Shown: positions 49,650-58,899, counted from the stretch's first letter. The stretch: DNA of 64,000 bases from Candidatus Rokuibacteriota bacterium (GCA_003220685.1 QHTE01000050.1:37119-101118), one strand, 5' to 3'. The notes: generated by a model from the sequence alone, not told the origin. Translations and numbers: made by a program.

Positions 49650-50632
49650 GGGCGAAAGAGCGCGTGCTGTCGGGAATGCGGCCGAGCGGCCGGGTGCACC
49701 TGGGCAACTATCTCGGCGCCCTGGCCAACTGGGTCGAGCTCCAGGTCACGCTGGACTGCTTTTACTTCGTCGCCGACTGGCATGCGCTGACCGACGACCT
49801 GGACACCACGGACGTCCCCGCGAACACCGTCGAGATGCTGGCGGACTGGCTCGGCGCCGGGCTCGATCCCGAGCGCTCGACGCTCTTCATCCAGTCGCTC
49901 GTGCCCGAGCACGCGGAGCTGCACCTGCTGTTCTCGATGACGACGCCGGTCGCCTGGCTCGAGCGCGTGCCGACCTATCGCGAGCGCATCGAGCAGCAGC
50001 ACCTCGAGTCGCCCTCGTACGGGCTCCTGGGCTACCCGCTGCTGCAGTCGGCCGATATCCTGATGTACAAGCCCAAGTGGGTGCCGGTCGGCATCGATCA
50101 GGCGCCCCACGTCGAGCTCACGCGCGAGGTGGCGCGCCGGTTCAACAACGCGTTCGGCCAGATATTCCCGGAGCCCGAGGTGAAGCTGACGGAGATCCCG
50201 AAGGTGCCGGGGACCGACGGGCGCAAGATGTCGAAGTCGTACGGTAACACGATCGAGCTCGCCGACACGGCCGAGGCCATCACCCGGAAGGTGCGCCCGA
50301 TGGTGACGGACCCGGCGCGCAAGCGGCGCTCGGACCCGGGTAATCCCGACATCTGTCCGGTGTTCGACCTGCACAAGATCTTCACGCCGAGCGCGGACCG
50401 CGAGTTCGTCGCGACCGGGTGCCGCACGGCGGGGATCGGCTGCCTCGACTGCAAGGACGTCCTGCTCAAGCACATGCTGCCGCCGCTGACCGCGATCCGC
50501 GAGCGGAGGCAGCAGTTCGCCGAGAAGCCGTCGACGATCGTGGACATCCTGCACGAGGGCTCGCGGCGCGCGCGCAAGGTCGCTCAGGCGACGATGCAGG
50601 AGGTCAGGGCGGCGGTCCGCCTGACTCCATGA
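49646..50632 (+). CDS. trpS: Tryptophanyl-tRNA synthetase
   Basis: 328 residues. Class I motifs: HLGN (18-21, the HIGH equivalent) in PSGRVHLGNYLGAL and KMSKS at 194-198 followed by YGN. PVGIDQAPHVELTREVARRFN is typical. The start is the GTG overlapping the glycosyltransferase stop. The context (trpS-scpA-scpB) is a widely conserved order. Confidence 0.96.
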   Translation: MRAKERVLSGMRPSGRVHLGNYLGALANWVELQVTLDCFYFVADWHALTDDLDTTDVPANTVEMLADWLGAGLDPERSTLFIQSLVPEHAELHLLFSMTTPVAWLERVPTYRERIEQQHLESPSYGLLGYPLLQSADILMYKPKWVPVGIDQAPHVELTREVARRFNNAFGQIFPEPEVKLTEIPKVPGTDGRKMSKSYGNTIELADTAEAITRKVRPMVTDPARKRRSDPGNPDICPVFDLHKIFTPSADREFVATGCRTAGIGCLDCKDVLLKHMLPPLTAIRERRQQFAEKPSTIVDILHEGSRRARKVAQATMQEVRAAVRLTP

Positions 50633-51435
50633 CCGAAGACGCCAACGTCGCCGACGCGGGGCGCGGTCTCACCCTTCGGGTCGGAACCTTCGAGGGGCCC
50701 TTCGACCTGCTCCTGCACCTCTGCCGCACGAGCGAGATCGACCTGAGCGCGCTGCCGGTGCGCGCGATCACCGACCAGTACCTGACTCACCTCGAGGCGA
50801 TGGAGTTCCGCGACCTCGAGGCCGCGGGCGCCTACCTCGTGATGGCCGCCACCCTGATCTATCTCAAGTCCAAGCTCCTGGTGCCGCCCGACGAGACGCA
50901 GGAGGAGCAGCTCGACGAGGACGGCCTGGCCCTCCGACTCGAGCTCGAGGCGCGGCTTCGCGAGTACGCGCGCGTGAAGGCGCTCGGCGAGTGGCTCGCG
51001 ACCCGCGAGGCCGCGCAGGGATTGATCTGGGGCCGCCCGAGCAGCACGCTTCCGCCGCCCGAGGAAGTGCCGCTCGAGGATCTCAGCGTGCACCTGATCG
51101 AGCGGACCTTGCGGCGCCTGATCGAGGAGCAAGCGCGGCAACGGCCGCGGCAAGTCGAGCCGAACTCGCCGTCGATGGTCGAGCGGATGACGATGATCCT
51201 CTCGGTGCTCCGCGACACATGGTCTCTGCTCTTCTCGTCCTTGACCGCGGGCGATCGCCGGCGCTCCGAGATCGTGGTGTCGCTCCTGGCGGTGCTCGAG
51301 CTGGTCCGCCTGGGTCGCATCAAGACGCAGCAGACCGAGCTCTTCGGGGAGATCGTCATCGAACGCCAGACCACGGTGCCCGCTGGAGAGCCCGCGGTAC
51401 CGAATGGAGAGCCAACCCGTGCCGACTCCAACTGA
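50629..51435 (+). CDS. scpA: Segregation and condensation protein A
   Basis: 268-residue kleisin. The SMC-neck-binding N-terminal part reads FEGPFDLLLHLCRTSEIDLSALPV, then TDQYLTHLEAM and MAATLIYLKSKLLVP. The C-terminal winged helix has VVSLLAVLELVRLGRIKTQQTELFGEI. Partner of SMC (10.3 kb) and ScpB (next). Overlaps trpS by 4 bases and scpB by up to 32. Confidence 0.95.
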   Translation: MTEDANVADAGRGLTLRVGTFEGPFDLLLHLCRTSEIDLSALPVRAITDQYLTHLEAMEFRDLEAAGAYLVMAATLIYLKSKLLVPPDETQEEQLDEDGLALRLELEARLREYARVKALGEWLATREAAQGLIWGRPSSTLPPPEEVPLEDLSVHLIERTLRRLIEEQARQRPRQVEPNSPSMVERMTMILSVLRDTWSLLFSSLTAGDRRRSEIVVSLLAVLELVRLGRIKTQQTELFGEIVIERQTTVPAGEPAVPNGEPTRADSN

Positions 51436-52024
51436 CGTCGTCGAAGCGCTGCTGTTCGCGTCCGATACGCCGCTGGAAGCCGAGCGCATCAGCGAGGTGC
51501 TCGATCTCGGCGACGTCGGCGAGGCGCGCCGGCTGATCGACGAGCTCCGCGCGCGCTACGAGGTCTCGAGCCAGGGGCTGCAGATCGTCGAGGTGGGCGG
51601 CGGCTACCGTATGGTCACCCGTCCGGAGGTCGCGCCCTGGCTCGTGCGGCTCGCCCGCGCCCGGACACGCACCCGTCTCTCGCGGCCCGCGCTCGAAGCT
51701 CTGGCGATCGTCGCGTACAAGCAGCCCGTGTCGCGACCCGAGATCGACGCCGTGCGCGGGGTGAACTCCGAGGGCGTGCTCGACAACCTGCTCGAGCGGC
51801 GCCTCGTGCGGATCGCCGGCCGGAAGGAAGCCCCGGGACGGCCGTACCTCTTCGAGACCACGCGCGAGTTCCTGGTCGCGTTCGGCCTGCGGGACGTGGG
51901 CGACCTGCCGAAGGTCGAAGGCGAGCTGGTCGTCCCGGAGCTGGCGGCCGTCGCCGAGCATGGCGAAGCTGAGACTCAACAAGATCCTGGCCCAGGCGGG
52001 GCTGAGCTCCCGACGGGGAGGTGA
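51404..52024 (+). CDS. scpB: Segregation and condensation protein B
   Basis: 206 residues with two winged-helix domains: VVEALLFASDTPLEAERISEVL, then GGGYRMVTRPEVAPWL, LSRPALEALAIVAYKQPVSRPEID and RGVNSEGVLDNLLERRLV. A GTG at 51419 (VPTPTDVVEALL) with GGAGAG just upstream is an equally good or better start and would give 201 residues. The last 65 bases overlap rluB in another frame, so the tail after about residue 185 is doubly coded. Confidence 0.94.
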   Translation: MESQPVPTPTDVVEALLFASDTPLEAERISEVLDLGDVGEARRLIDELRARYEVSSQGLQIVEVGGGYRMVTRPEVAPWLVRLARARTRTRLSRPALEALAIVAYKQPVSRPEIDAVRGVNSEGVLDNLLERRLVRIAGRKEAPGRPYLFETTREFLVAFGLRDVGDLPKVEGELVVPELAAVAEHGEAETQQDPGPGGAELPTGR

Positions 52025-52703
52025 TCGCCTGATCGTTGACGGCCACGTCGCCGTCAACGGTGTCGTCACGCGTAGTCCCGCCACCGTGGCCGACCCGGAG
52101 CTGGACGCCATCACGGTGGACGGGCGCGCGCTGCCGCCGGCCGAGGCGAAGCGGTACATGCTCCTCAACAAGCCCCGCGGCTACGTCACCACGCTCAGCG
52201 ATCCGCAGGGCCGCCCCGTGGTCGCCGATCTCGTGGAGCGCGCCGTGCGCCTGTACCCGGTCGGACGACTCGACTGGGACGTCGAGGGCGCGCTGCTCCT
52301 CACCAACGACGGCCCGCTCACGCACCGGCTCCTCCATCCCCGCTACGCGCTGCCGCGCGTCTACGAGGCGCAGGTCGAGGGCAAGGTCGCGCAGAGCGAT
52401 CTCGACCGGTGGCGGCGCGGCGTCACCCTGGACGACGGCCCGGCCAAGCCGCTGAACGTGGAGCTCGAGCGCGCCGGCCCGCGCGAAAGCCGCGTGCGGC
52501 TCACGTTCGTCGAGGGGCGCAAGCACGAGGTCAAGCGCTTCTGCGAGGCGCTCGGCCACCGCGTGAGGGCGCTCCGGCGGATTTCGTTCGGGCCGGTCGC
52601 CCTCGGCGCGCTCCGCCCGGGCCAGTCGCGGCCCCTGACGGCCCGCGAGGTCGGCGCGCTGCGCGCCGCGGTCGCGGCCCAGCCGGGTCAACGCCGAACG
52701 TAA
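51960..52703 (+). CDS. rluB: 23S rRNA pseudouridine synthase RluB/RsuA family
   Basis: 247 residues. S4 domain (about 1-60) with MAKLRLNKILAQAGLSSRR, then the RsuA/RluB catalytic motif GRLDWDVEGALLLTNDG with Asp105. KPRGYVTTLSDPQGRP and VEGRKHEVKRF confirm the family. It isomerises a uridine in 23S (RluB) or 16S (RsuA) rRNA; the scpA-scpB neighbourhood favours RluB. The conserved N-terminus fixes this start even though it lies 65 bases inside scpB. Confidence 0.93.
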   Translation: MAKLRLNKILAQAGLSSRRGGDRLIVDGHVAVNGVVTRSPATVADPELDAITVDGRALPPAEAKRYMLLNKPRGYVTTLSDPQGRPVVADLVERAVRLYPVGRLDWDVEGALLLTNDGPLTHRLLHPRYALPRVYEAQVEGKVAQSDLDRWRRGVTLDDGPAKPLNVELERAGPRESRVRLTFVEGRKHEVKRFCEALGHRVRALRRISFGPVALGALRPGQSRPLTAREVGALRAAVAAQPGQRRT

Positions 52704-52704
52704 C

Positions 52705-52733
52705 TTGCTCTTACCGGAGGTGCGGCCTATAAT
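52705..52733 (+). promoter_or_regulatory. Sigma-70 promoter of the pheA operon
   Basis: TTGCTC (52705-52710), a 17-base spacer, and a perfect TATAAT (52728-52733). The best promoter match in the window. Transcription would start near 52740, about 30 bases before the pheA ATG. No terminator-like leader or Phe-rich leader peptide is evident. Confidence 0.65.
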
Positions 52734-52770
52734 TCGCGATATCCCGAGTCAGGCAGCAGTGGGAGTCCCT

Positions 52771-53832
52771 ATGAACCTGGACGATTGGCGTTCCAGGATC
52801 AACGACCTCGACAACCGAATCCTCCAGCTCCTCAACCAACGCGCCGAGGCCGTCCTTCAGATCGGAGACCTCAAACGAAGGCAGGACGCGCCGGTCTATG
52901 CCCCGGACCGTGAGGCCGAGATCATCCGGCGCCTCACCGAATCGAGCGAGGGTCCGCTGGGGCGCGAGGCGGTCGTCGCCATCTGGCGCGAGATCCTCTC
53001 GGCCAGCCGCGCCCTCGAATCCGCGCTGACCGTCTCCTACTTCGGACCGCAGGCCACCTTCACCCATCAGGCCGCCCTGCGGCACTTCGGCGCGTCCGCG
53101 AAATATCACCCGGCCAAGACGATCGTAGACGTGTTCGACGACGTCGAGCGTGGGCGCGCCCACTACGGCGTGGTGCCGGTCGAGAACAACACCGAGGGCG
53201 CGGTCAACGTGACGCTCGATCGGCTGATCGACTCGGACGCGCTCATCTGCGGCGAGGTGCGGCTCGAGATCACGCAGAACTTGCTCTCGCGGGCCACGGG
53301 GCTCGACGGGATCAAGCGCGTCCTGTCCCACCCGCAGGGGCTCGCGCAATGCCGACGCTGGCTGGCTCAGCACCTGCCGGACGTCCCGACCGAGCAGTCG
53401 CTCTCCACCGCGGCCGCCGCCGAGACCGCGGCCTCCGACGTGACCGTCGCCGCGATCGCGTCGGACCTGGCGGGCGAACTCTACCAGGTGCCGATCCTGA
53501 GGGCCGGCATCGAGGACAATCCGCACAACTCGACGCGCTTCCTGGTCGTCGGCCGGCACCCGAGCGGCCCGACGGGCCACGACAAGACCTCGATCCTCTT
53601 CGCCATGCGCAACGAACCCGGCACGCTCTACCGGATCCTCGAGCCGCTGGCGCACCTGGGGATCAACCTCACGAAGATCGAATCGCGGCCGGCCAAACAG
53701 CGGCCCTGGGAGTACGTGATCTTCGTGGACCTCGAGGGCCATCGCGACACACCGACGGTCTCGTCGGTGCTTCGTGAGATCGGCGAGCGGACCCTGTTCC
53801 TGAAAGTACTCGGATCGTACCCGGCCCTCTAA
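52771..53832 (+). CDS. pheA: Bifunctional chorismate mutase / prephenate dehydratase
   Basis: 353 residues: AroQ chorismate mutase (about 1-88, WRSRINDLDNRILQLLNQRA), prephenate dehydratase (about 92-270, SYFGPQATFTHQAALRHFG, then NSTRFLVVG with the catalytic Thr) and a C-terminal ACT domain (about 278-350) with LTKIESRPAKQRPWEY, the Phe-binding signature. Feedback inhibition by Phe is expected. ATG 52771 follows GGGAG; a longer TTG-started frame from 52705 would span the promoter and is rejected. Confidence 0.95.
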   Translation: MNLDDWRSRINDLDNRILQLLNQRAEAVLQIGDLKRRQDAPVYAPDREAEIIRRLTESSEGPLGREAVVAIWREILSASRALESALTVSYFGPQATFTHQAALRHFGASAKYHPAKTIVDVFDDVERGRAHYGVVPVENNTEGAVNVTLDRLIDSDALICGEVRLEITQNLLSRATGLDGIKRVLSHPQGLAQCRRWLAQHLPDVPTEQSLSTAAAAETAASDVTVAAIASDLAGELYQVPILRAGIEDNPHNSTRFLVVGRHPSGPTGHDKTSILFAMRNEPGTLYRILEPLAHLGINLTKIESRPAKQRPWEYVIFVDLEGHRDTPTVSSVLREIGERTLFLKVLGSYPAL

Positions 53833-53842
53833 AGGAGAGCGC

Positions 53843-54955
53843 ATGCCAACCCAGTGGGAGTCGCTAGCGAACGAGCACATCCTCGGCATCGCTCCCTACG
53901 AGCCCGGCAAGCCGATCGAGGAGCTCGAGCGCGAGCTCATGATCCACAATCCGATCAAGCTCGCGTCGAACGAGAACCCGCTGCCCCCGTCCGACCGGGT
54001 GCAGCAGGCGATCATTGCGGCCCTCTCGTCGCTCGATCGCTATCCGGACGGCAGCGGCTACTACCTCCGGCAGGCGCTCGCCAAGAAGCACGGCGTCATG
54101 CCGGACCAGGTGGTGCTCGGCAACGGCTCCAACGAGCTCATCGAGCTCCTGGTGCGCGCCTTCCTGCGCCCCGGCGACGAAGCGGTGGTGCCGCATCCCT
54201 CGTTCGTCGTCTATCCGATGATCGTCCAGGCCGCCGGCGGCGTGCGGGTGATGGTGATGCTGAAGGACTTCCGCCTGGACCTCGAGGCGATGGCCCGGGC
54301 GATCACGCCGCTGACGAAGATCGTCTTCGTGGCCAACCCGAACAACCCGACGGCCACCATCGTCACCAAGGACGAAGTCGAGCACTTCATGGCGCGCGTG
54401 CCGGAGCGCACGATCGTCGTGTTCGACGAGGCGTACATCGAGTTCGCGATGGGCCCGGACTTCCCGGACATGATCGCGGCGGTCAAGCAGGGACGGAAGG
54501 TCGTGGTCCTCCGCACGTTCTCGAAGGCCACCAGCCTCGCCGGGCTCCGCGTCGGCTACGGGGTCGCGGACGCCGACGCGATCGCGCTCATGAACCGGAT
54601 CCGGCAACCGTTCAACGTGAACTCGCTCGCGCAGGTCGCGGCGCTCGCGGCCCTCGACGACGAGGCGCACGTGCTCGAGTGCGTGCGGATGATCGAGGCC
54701 GGGCGCCACTTCCTCTACGACGAGTTCAAGAGCATCGGGCTCCAGTACGTGCCCTCGCGCGCCAACTTCATCCTGGTCGATGTCGGGCGCAGCGCCGCCG
54801 ACATCTACCAGAAGCTCCTCCACAAGGGCGTGATCGTGCGGCCGATGACGCCCTTCGGGCTCGAGACCGCGCTGCGGATCACCGTGGGGACGCCGGAAGA
54901 GAACCGCAAGCTCGTCAAGGCGCTCCGCGCCGTCCTGGGGAAGACGCCCGCGTGA
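53843..54955 (+). CDS. hisC: HisC-type aminotransferase
   Basis: 370-residue fold-type I PLP enzyme. IKLASNENPLPPSDRV at the N-terminus, VVLGNGSNELIELL, NPNNPTATIVT, FDEAYIEF, and the PLP lysine Lys228 in TFSKATSLAGLRVGYG. It is the histidinol-phosphate aminotransferase family. Between pheA and tyrA it more probably transaminates aromatic keto acids or prephenate (HisC2/AraT role); both activities are possible. AGGAGAG precedes the ATG. Confidence 0.93.
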   Translation: MPTQWESLANEHILGIAPYEPGKPIEELERELMIHNPIKLASNENPLPPSDRVQQAIIAALSSLDRYPDGSGYYLRQALAKKHGVMPDQVVLGNGSNELIELLVRAFLRPGDEAVVPHPSFVVYPMIVQAAGGVRVMVMLKDFRLDLEAMARAITPLTKIVFVANPNNPTATIVTKDEVEHFMARVPERTIVVFDEAYIEFAMGPDFPDMIAAVKQGRKVVVLRTFSKATSLAGLRVGYGVADADAIALMNRIRQPFNVNSLAQVAALAALDDEAHVLECVRMIEAGRHFLYDEFKSIGLQYVPSRANFILVDVGRSAADIYQKLLHKGVIVRPMTPFGLETALRITVGTPEENRKLVKALRAVLGKTPA

Positions 54956-55800
54956 TCCAGCAGCTCGCAATCGTCGGCGTCGGCTTGCTCGGGGGCTCCG
55001 TGGCGAAGGCGGCGCGGGCGGGCGGACTCGCCCGCCGTATTATCGGCGTCGGACGCGACGCCGAGCGGCTGCGTCCGGCCGTCGACGACGGTACGCTGGA
55101 CGCGGCGGTCACCGACCTCGCGGCGGGCGTGCGCGAGGCCGACTTCGTCCTGCTGGCCGCACCCGTGCTGGCGATCGAAGGGCTGCTCGAGCGCGTGTGG
55201 CGCGCGGCGCCCGACGGCGCGCTCATCACCGACGTCGGCTCGACCAAGCGCAACATCGTGCGGGCCGCCGAGTGTCTGGCCGCAAGCCGCCCGCTCGCGT
55301 TCGTCGGCAGCCACCCGCTCGCCGGATCGGAGCAAGCGGGCTACCGCGTGGCCCGCCCCGATCTGTTCCGGGGCGCGACGGTGATCGTGACTCCGACCGA
55401 GGGGACCGAGCTCTCCGCCCTCAAGACGACGACGGAGTTCTGGGAGGCCCTGGGCGCGCGCGTGACCACGCTCGATCCCGAGACGCACGACCGGACCGTC
55501 GCGGCGATCAGCCATCTGCCGCACCTGATCGCGTGCGCACTGGTCGACGGCGCCCTCCGGCTCGAGCCCGCGGCGCTCGAGCTGGCGGCGCGCGGGTTCC
55601 GGGACACGACGCGCATCGCCGCGGGCGATCCGGACATGTGGACGGAGATCTTCCTGGCCAACCGCGACGCGCTGACCGCGAGCGTCGAAGCATTTCGCCG
55701 GGCGCTCGACGATCTGCGGCGGGTCATCGACGCCGGCGGGGTCGAGGCCCTGCGCGCGGAGCTGGCCCGGATCAAGGCGGCGCGGGAGCGGCTCTCCTGA
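54952..55800 (+). CDS. tyrA: Prephenate/arogenate dehydrogenase
   Basis: 282 residues: Rossmann motif IVGVGLLGGSVAKA (7-20), TDVGSTKRNIV, and GSHPLAGSEQAGYRVAR with the catalytic-type His. A helical dimerisation domain follows (SHLPHLIACALVDGAL). No ACT or chorismate mutase domain. It completes the tyrosine branch beside pheA and hisC. GTGA overlap with hisC. Confidence 0.94.
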   Translation: MIQQLAIVGVGLLGGSVAKAARAGGLARRIIGVGRDAERLRPAVDDGTLDAAVTDLAAGVREADFVLLAAPVLAIEGLLERVWRAAPDGALITDVGSTKRNIVRAAECLAASRPLAFVGSHPLAGSEQAGYRVARPDLFRGATVIVTPTEGTELSALKTTTEFWEALGARVTTLDPETHDRTVAAISHLPHLIACALVDGALRLEPAALELAARGFRDTTRIAAGDPDMWTEIFLANRDALTASVEAFRRALDDLRRVIDAGGVEALRAELARIKAARERLS

Positions 55801-57158
55801 TGGCGCGCAAGCATCCCGTGATCACGATCGACGGCCCGGCCGGGGCGGGCAAGAGCACGGCGGCTCGCATGCTGGCCGAGCGGCTCAGCTACACGCTGAT
55901 CCCGACCGGCGCGATGTACCGCGCCCTGGCGCTGAGCGTGATGCGGTCCGGCGTGCCCGTGCGCGAGGGCGCCGAGCTCCGCGCGCACCTGGCGCCGCTG
56001 TCGATCACGGTCGCGGCCGGCCGCGTCTACCTCGACGGCGAGGACGTGACCGAGCCGATCCGGAGCCGGGAGGTCGCGCAGGTGACGTCGGACGTGACGA
56101 CCTTGCCGTCGGTACGCGCCAAGGTCACGCCGCTGCAGCGCCGGCCGGCGGCCGAGGGGGGCGTCGTCCTCGAGGGCCGCGACACCGGCACGGTCGTGTG
56201 CCCGGACGCGGAGGTGAAGTTCTTCCTGACGGCCTCGCTCGAGGCTCGCGCGCAGCGGCGCCAGGCGGAGCTGGCCGCGGCGGGTACGCCGGTCGCCCTG
56301 GACGCGATCACGAGCGAGCTCGCCACGCGCGACCGGCAGGACGAGACGCGCGAGCTGGCGCCGCTGCGCCGCCCCGAAGGGGCGATCGAGCTCGACACCT
56401 CCGGGCTCACCGTGGATCAGGTCGTCGAGCGTCTCTTGGCCGCGATCGAGCATCATAAGTCTGCCCCGGCCCCGGCAGCTCGCTGGAGCCGGTTCTACGC
56501 CGCGATGAGGATCCTGGCGGTAGCGGTGATGCGCCTGATGTTCCGGCTCGAGGCGCTCGGGAGCGAGAACGTCCCCGAGCGCGGGCCGGTGCTGATGGTG
56601 GCGAACCATTCGAGCCTGCTCGACCCGCCGCTGATCGGCGGGGCGTCGGACCGCCAGCTCACGTATTTGGCCAAGGCGGAGCTCTTCGAGATCCCGCTCT
56701 TCAGCAGGCTGATCCGCGCGCTCAACGCGCGCCCGGTTCGCCGCGAAGGGGCCGACCCGAGCGCCTTGCGGACGGCGCGGCGGGTGCTCGAGGAGGGCGG
56801 CGCGCTCCTCGTGTTCCCGGAGGGCACGCGCGGCGAGGAGGGCGACATCCGGCCGGCCAAGCCGGGCGCCGGCCTGCTGGCCGTCTCGAGCGGGGCCGCG
56901 GTGGTGCCGGTCTACGTGCGCGGCTCTGGGCGCGCATGGCCGAAAGGGCGTCGATTCCCGCGCTCCGCGAAGGTGACGGTGACGTTCGGAAAACCCCTCC
57001 GGTTCGAGGCCGAGCGGGGCGCCGATCGGAAGGCCCAGTACGAGATCGCGAGCCGCGAGATGATGGACGCCATTTCGCGCCTCCGGGACGGTATGATTGC
57101 CGGCACCGGCCAGGGCCGGCCGGAGTCGGTTCGGGTGGTAGGTCGTTCCGGCAAATAA
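55800..57158 (+). CDS. cmk: Fusion: cytidylate kinase + PlsC-type acyltransferase
   Basis: One 452-residue frame with two complete domains. Residues 1 to about 222 are CMP/dCMP kinase (P-loop GPAGAGKST 12-20, TGAMYRALAL, VVLEGRDTGTVV, ATRDRQDETRE). Residues about 232-440 are a 1-acylglycerol-3-phosphate acyltransferase: NHSSLLDPP with His270 and Asp275, then VFPEGTRGEEGD near 339. No stop, frameshift or start signal is seen at the junction (HHKSAPAPAARWSRFY). Neighbouring cmk, plsC and rpsA genes are common; a single polypeptide is less so. aroA, often between tyrA and cmk, is absent. Confidence 0.92.
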   Translation: MARKHPVITIDGPAGAGKSTAARMLAERLSYTLIPTGAMYRALALSVMRSGVPVREGAELRAHLAPLSITVAAGRVYLDGEDVTEPIRSREVAQVTSDVTTLPSVRAKVTPLQRRPAAEGGVVLEGRDTGTVVCPDAEVKFFLTASLEARAQRRQAELAAAGTPVALDAITSELATRDRQDETRELAPLRRPEGAIELDTSGLTVDQVVERLLAAIEHHKSAPAPAARWSRFYAAMRILAVAVMRLMFRLEALGSENVPERGPVLMVANHSSLLDPPLIGGASDRQLTYLAKAELFEIPLFSRLIRALNARPVRREGADPSALRTARRVLEEGGALLVFPEGTRGEEGDIRPAKPGAGLLAVSSGAAVVPVYVRGSGRAWPKGRRFPRSAKVTVTFGKPLRFEAERGADRKAQYEIASREMMDAISRLRDGMIAGTGQGRPESVRVVGRSGK

Positions 57159-57180
57159 AATGACTGGAGGAACGGGCGGT

Positions 57181-58899
57181 ATGAAGAAGGACGAACCACG
57201 GCAGCATCTCGGCGGGCCGCGTGGGGAGGGCGGTGACCCAGCCGAGGAACGCATGGAGGATTGGTATCAGAGCGGCGTCACCGAATTCGAGGAAGGCGAG
57301 GTGGTCCGCGGCCGCGTGGTCCACATCGGCTCGAGCGAGGTCCTCGTCGACGTCGGCTACAAGAGCGAGGGGGCGATCCCCATCGAGGAGTTCCACCGGC
57401 ACGGCAGCCTGCCGAAGGTGGGCGAGGAGATCGAGGTCTACCTCGAAGCCAAGGAAGACTCAGAAGGGCTCATCGTCCTCTCGAAGGACAAGGCCGACAA
57501 GATCAAGGTCTGGGACGCGATCACCCAGGCCTACGAGAAGGGCGCGCCGGTCGAGGGCCGCGTGGTCGAGGTCGTCAAGGGCGGCCTGGCCGTCGACGTC
57601 GGCGTGAAGGCGTTCCTTCCGGGCTCGCAGGTGGATCTCCGGCCGGTGAAGAACCTCGCCTCCATGGTGGGTCAGACGATCCGCTCCAAGGTGATCAAGC
57701 TCAACCGGCGTCGCGGCAACGTGGTGCTCTCGCGCCGCTCGGTCCTCGAGGAGGAGCGCGAGGAGAAGAAGAAGCACACACTCCAGGTCCTCTCCGAGGG
57801 CATGGTGCTGACGGGCACCGTCAAGAACATCACCGACTACGGCGCCTTCATCGACCTCGGCGGGATCGACGGTCTCCTGCACGTGACCGACATGAGCTGG
57901 GGCCGTGTGGGCCATCCCTCCGAGATCTTCCAGGTCGGCGACCAGGTCGAGGTCGTGGTGCTCCACTTCGACCGCGAGACCGGACGGGTGTCGCTCGGCT
58001 ACAAGCAGAAGTCTTCGGATCCGTGGGAGCGAGTCGAGAAGACGTACGCGGCCGGCACCAAGACCAAGGGCAAGGTCGTCAGCCTGACCAACTACGGCGC
58101 ATTCATCGAGCTCGAGCCAGGTGTCGAGGGGCTCGTGCACGTCTCGGAGATGTCGTGGACCCGCCGGGTGCGCCATCCCTCGAAGCTCGTCAACGTCGCC
58201 GACGAGGTCGACGTGATCGTGCTCGACGTCAATCGCGCCGCCAAGCGCATCTCACTCGGCATGAAGCAGGTCGAGCCCGACCCGTGGGCGACGATCGAGC
58301 AGCGCTACAAGCCCGGCGCCCGGATGATGGGGCGCGTCCGGAACCTTACCGACTTCGGCGCCTTCATCGAGCTCGAGCCCGGGGTCGACGGCCTCCTGCA
58401 CATTTCCGACATGTCGTGGACCCGCAACGTGGGGCATCCGTCAGAGATCTTGAAGAAGGGCCAGGAGATCGAGACGCAGATCCTGAACCTCGACCGGGAC
58501 AACAAGCGGATCTCGCTCGGGCTCAAGCAGATCCAGCCCGACCCGTGGACGACTGTGTCGCAGCGCTATCCCATGGGCTCGCGCGTGACGGGCAAGATCG
58601 TCCGCCTCACCGACTTCGGCGCGTTCGTCGAGCTGGAGCCCGGAGTGGACGGGCTCTTGCACATCTCGCAGATGTCGAACCGTCCGATCGGGCGTCCCGA
58701 CGAGCTCGTCAGCGTCGGCGACGAGCTGACCTTGCTGGTCATCCGCGTGGACGCGAACGAGCGGCGCATCGGCCTCTCCCTGAAGGAGCTGGCCCACGCC
58801 ATCGAGCCGCCGAAGGAAATGGAGGAGCGCGGCGGTGGGCGTCGCGGCCAGGGCCGGCGCGGCAAGCACCGTGACGACTACGAAGACGACGAGGAATAG
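57181..58899 (+). CDS. rpsA: 30S ribosomal protein S1
   Basis: 572 residues with six S1 domains. The first two are divergent (GEVVRGRVVHIGSSEVLVDVG and APVEGRVVEVVKGGLAVDVG). Domains three to six are close copies with the pattern YGAFIDLG or FGAFIELEPGVDGLLHIS. The C-terminus is a basic/Gly tail. The ATG at 57181 has GGAGG 10 bases upstream; an ATG at 57160 would add seven residues without a ribosome site. It unfolds mRNA on the 30S subunit; leaderless mRNAs, as suggested elsewhere here, do not need it. Confidence 0.95.
   Translation: MKKDEPRQHLGGPRGEGGDPAEERMEDWYQSGVTEFEEGEVVRGRVVHIGSSEVLVDVGYKSEGAIPIEEFHRHGSLPKVGEEIEVYLEAKEDSEGLIVLSKDKADKIKVWDAITQAYEKGAPVEGRVVEVVKGGLAVDVGVKAFLPGSQVDLRPVKNLASMVGQTIRSKVIKLNRRRGNVVLSRRSVLEEEREEKKKHTLQVLSEGMVLTGTVKNITDYGAFIDLGGIDGLLHVTDMSWGRVGHPSEIFQVGDQVEVVVLHFDRETGRVSLGYKQKSSDPWERVEKTYAAGTKTKGKVVSLTNYGAFIELEPGVEGLVHVSEMSWTRRVRHPSKLVNVADEVDVIVLDVNRAAKRISLGMKQVEPDPWATIEQRYKPGARMMGRVRNLTDFGAFIELEPGVDGLLHISDMSWTRNVGHPSEILKKGQEIETQILNLDRDNKRISLGLKQIQPDPWTTVSQRYPMGSRVTGKIVRLTDFGAFVELEPGVDGLLHISQMSNRPIGRPDELVSVGDELTLLVIRVDANERRIGLSLKELAHAIEPPKEMEERGGGRRGQGRRGKHRDDYEDDEE

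Noticed and set aside
52705-52770. Upstream TTG extension of pheA
   Set aside because: It contains the -35 and -10 boxes of the best promoter in the window; the chorismate mutase domain begins right after ATG 52771.
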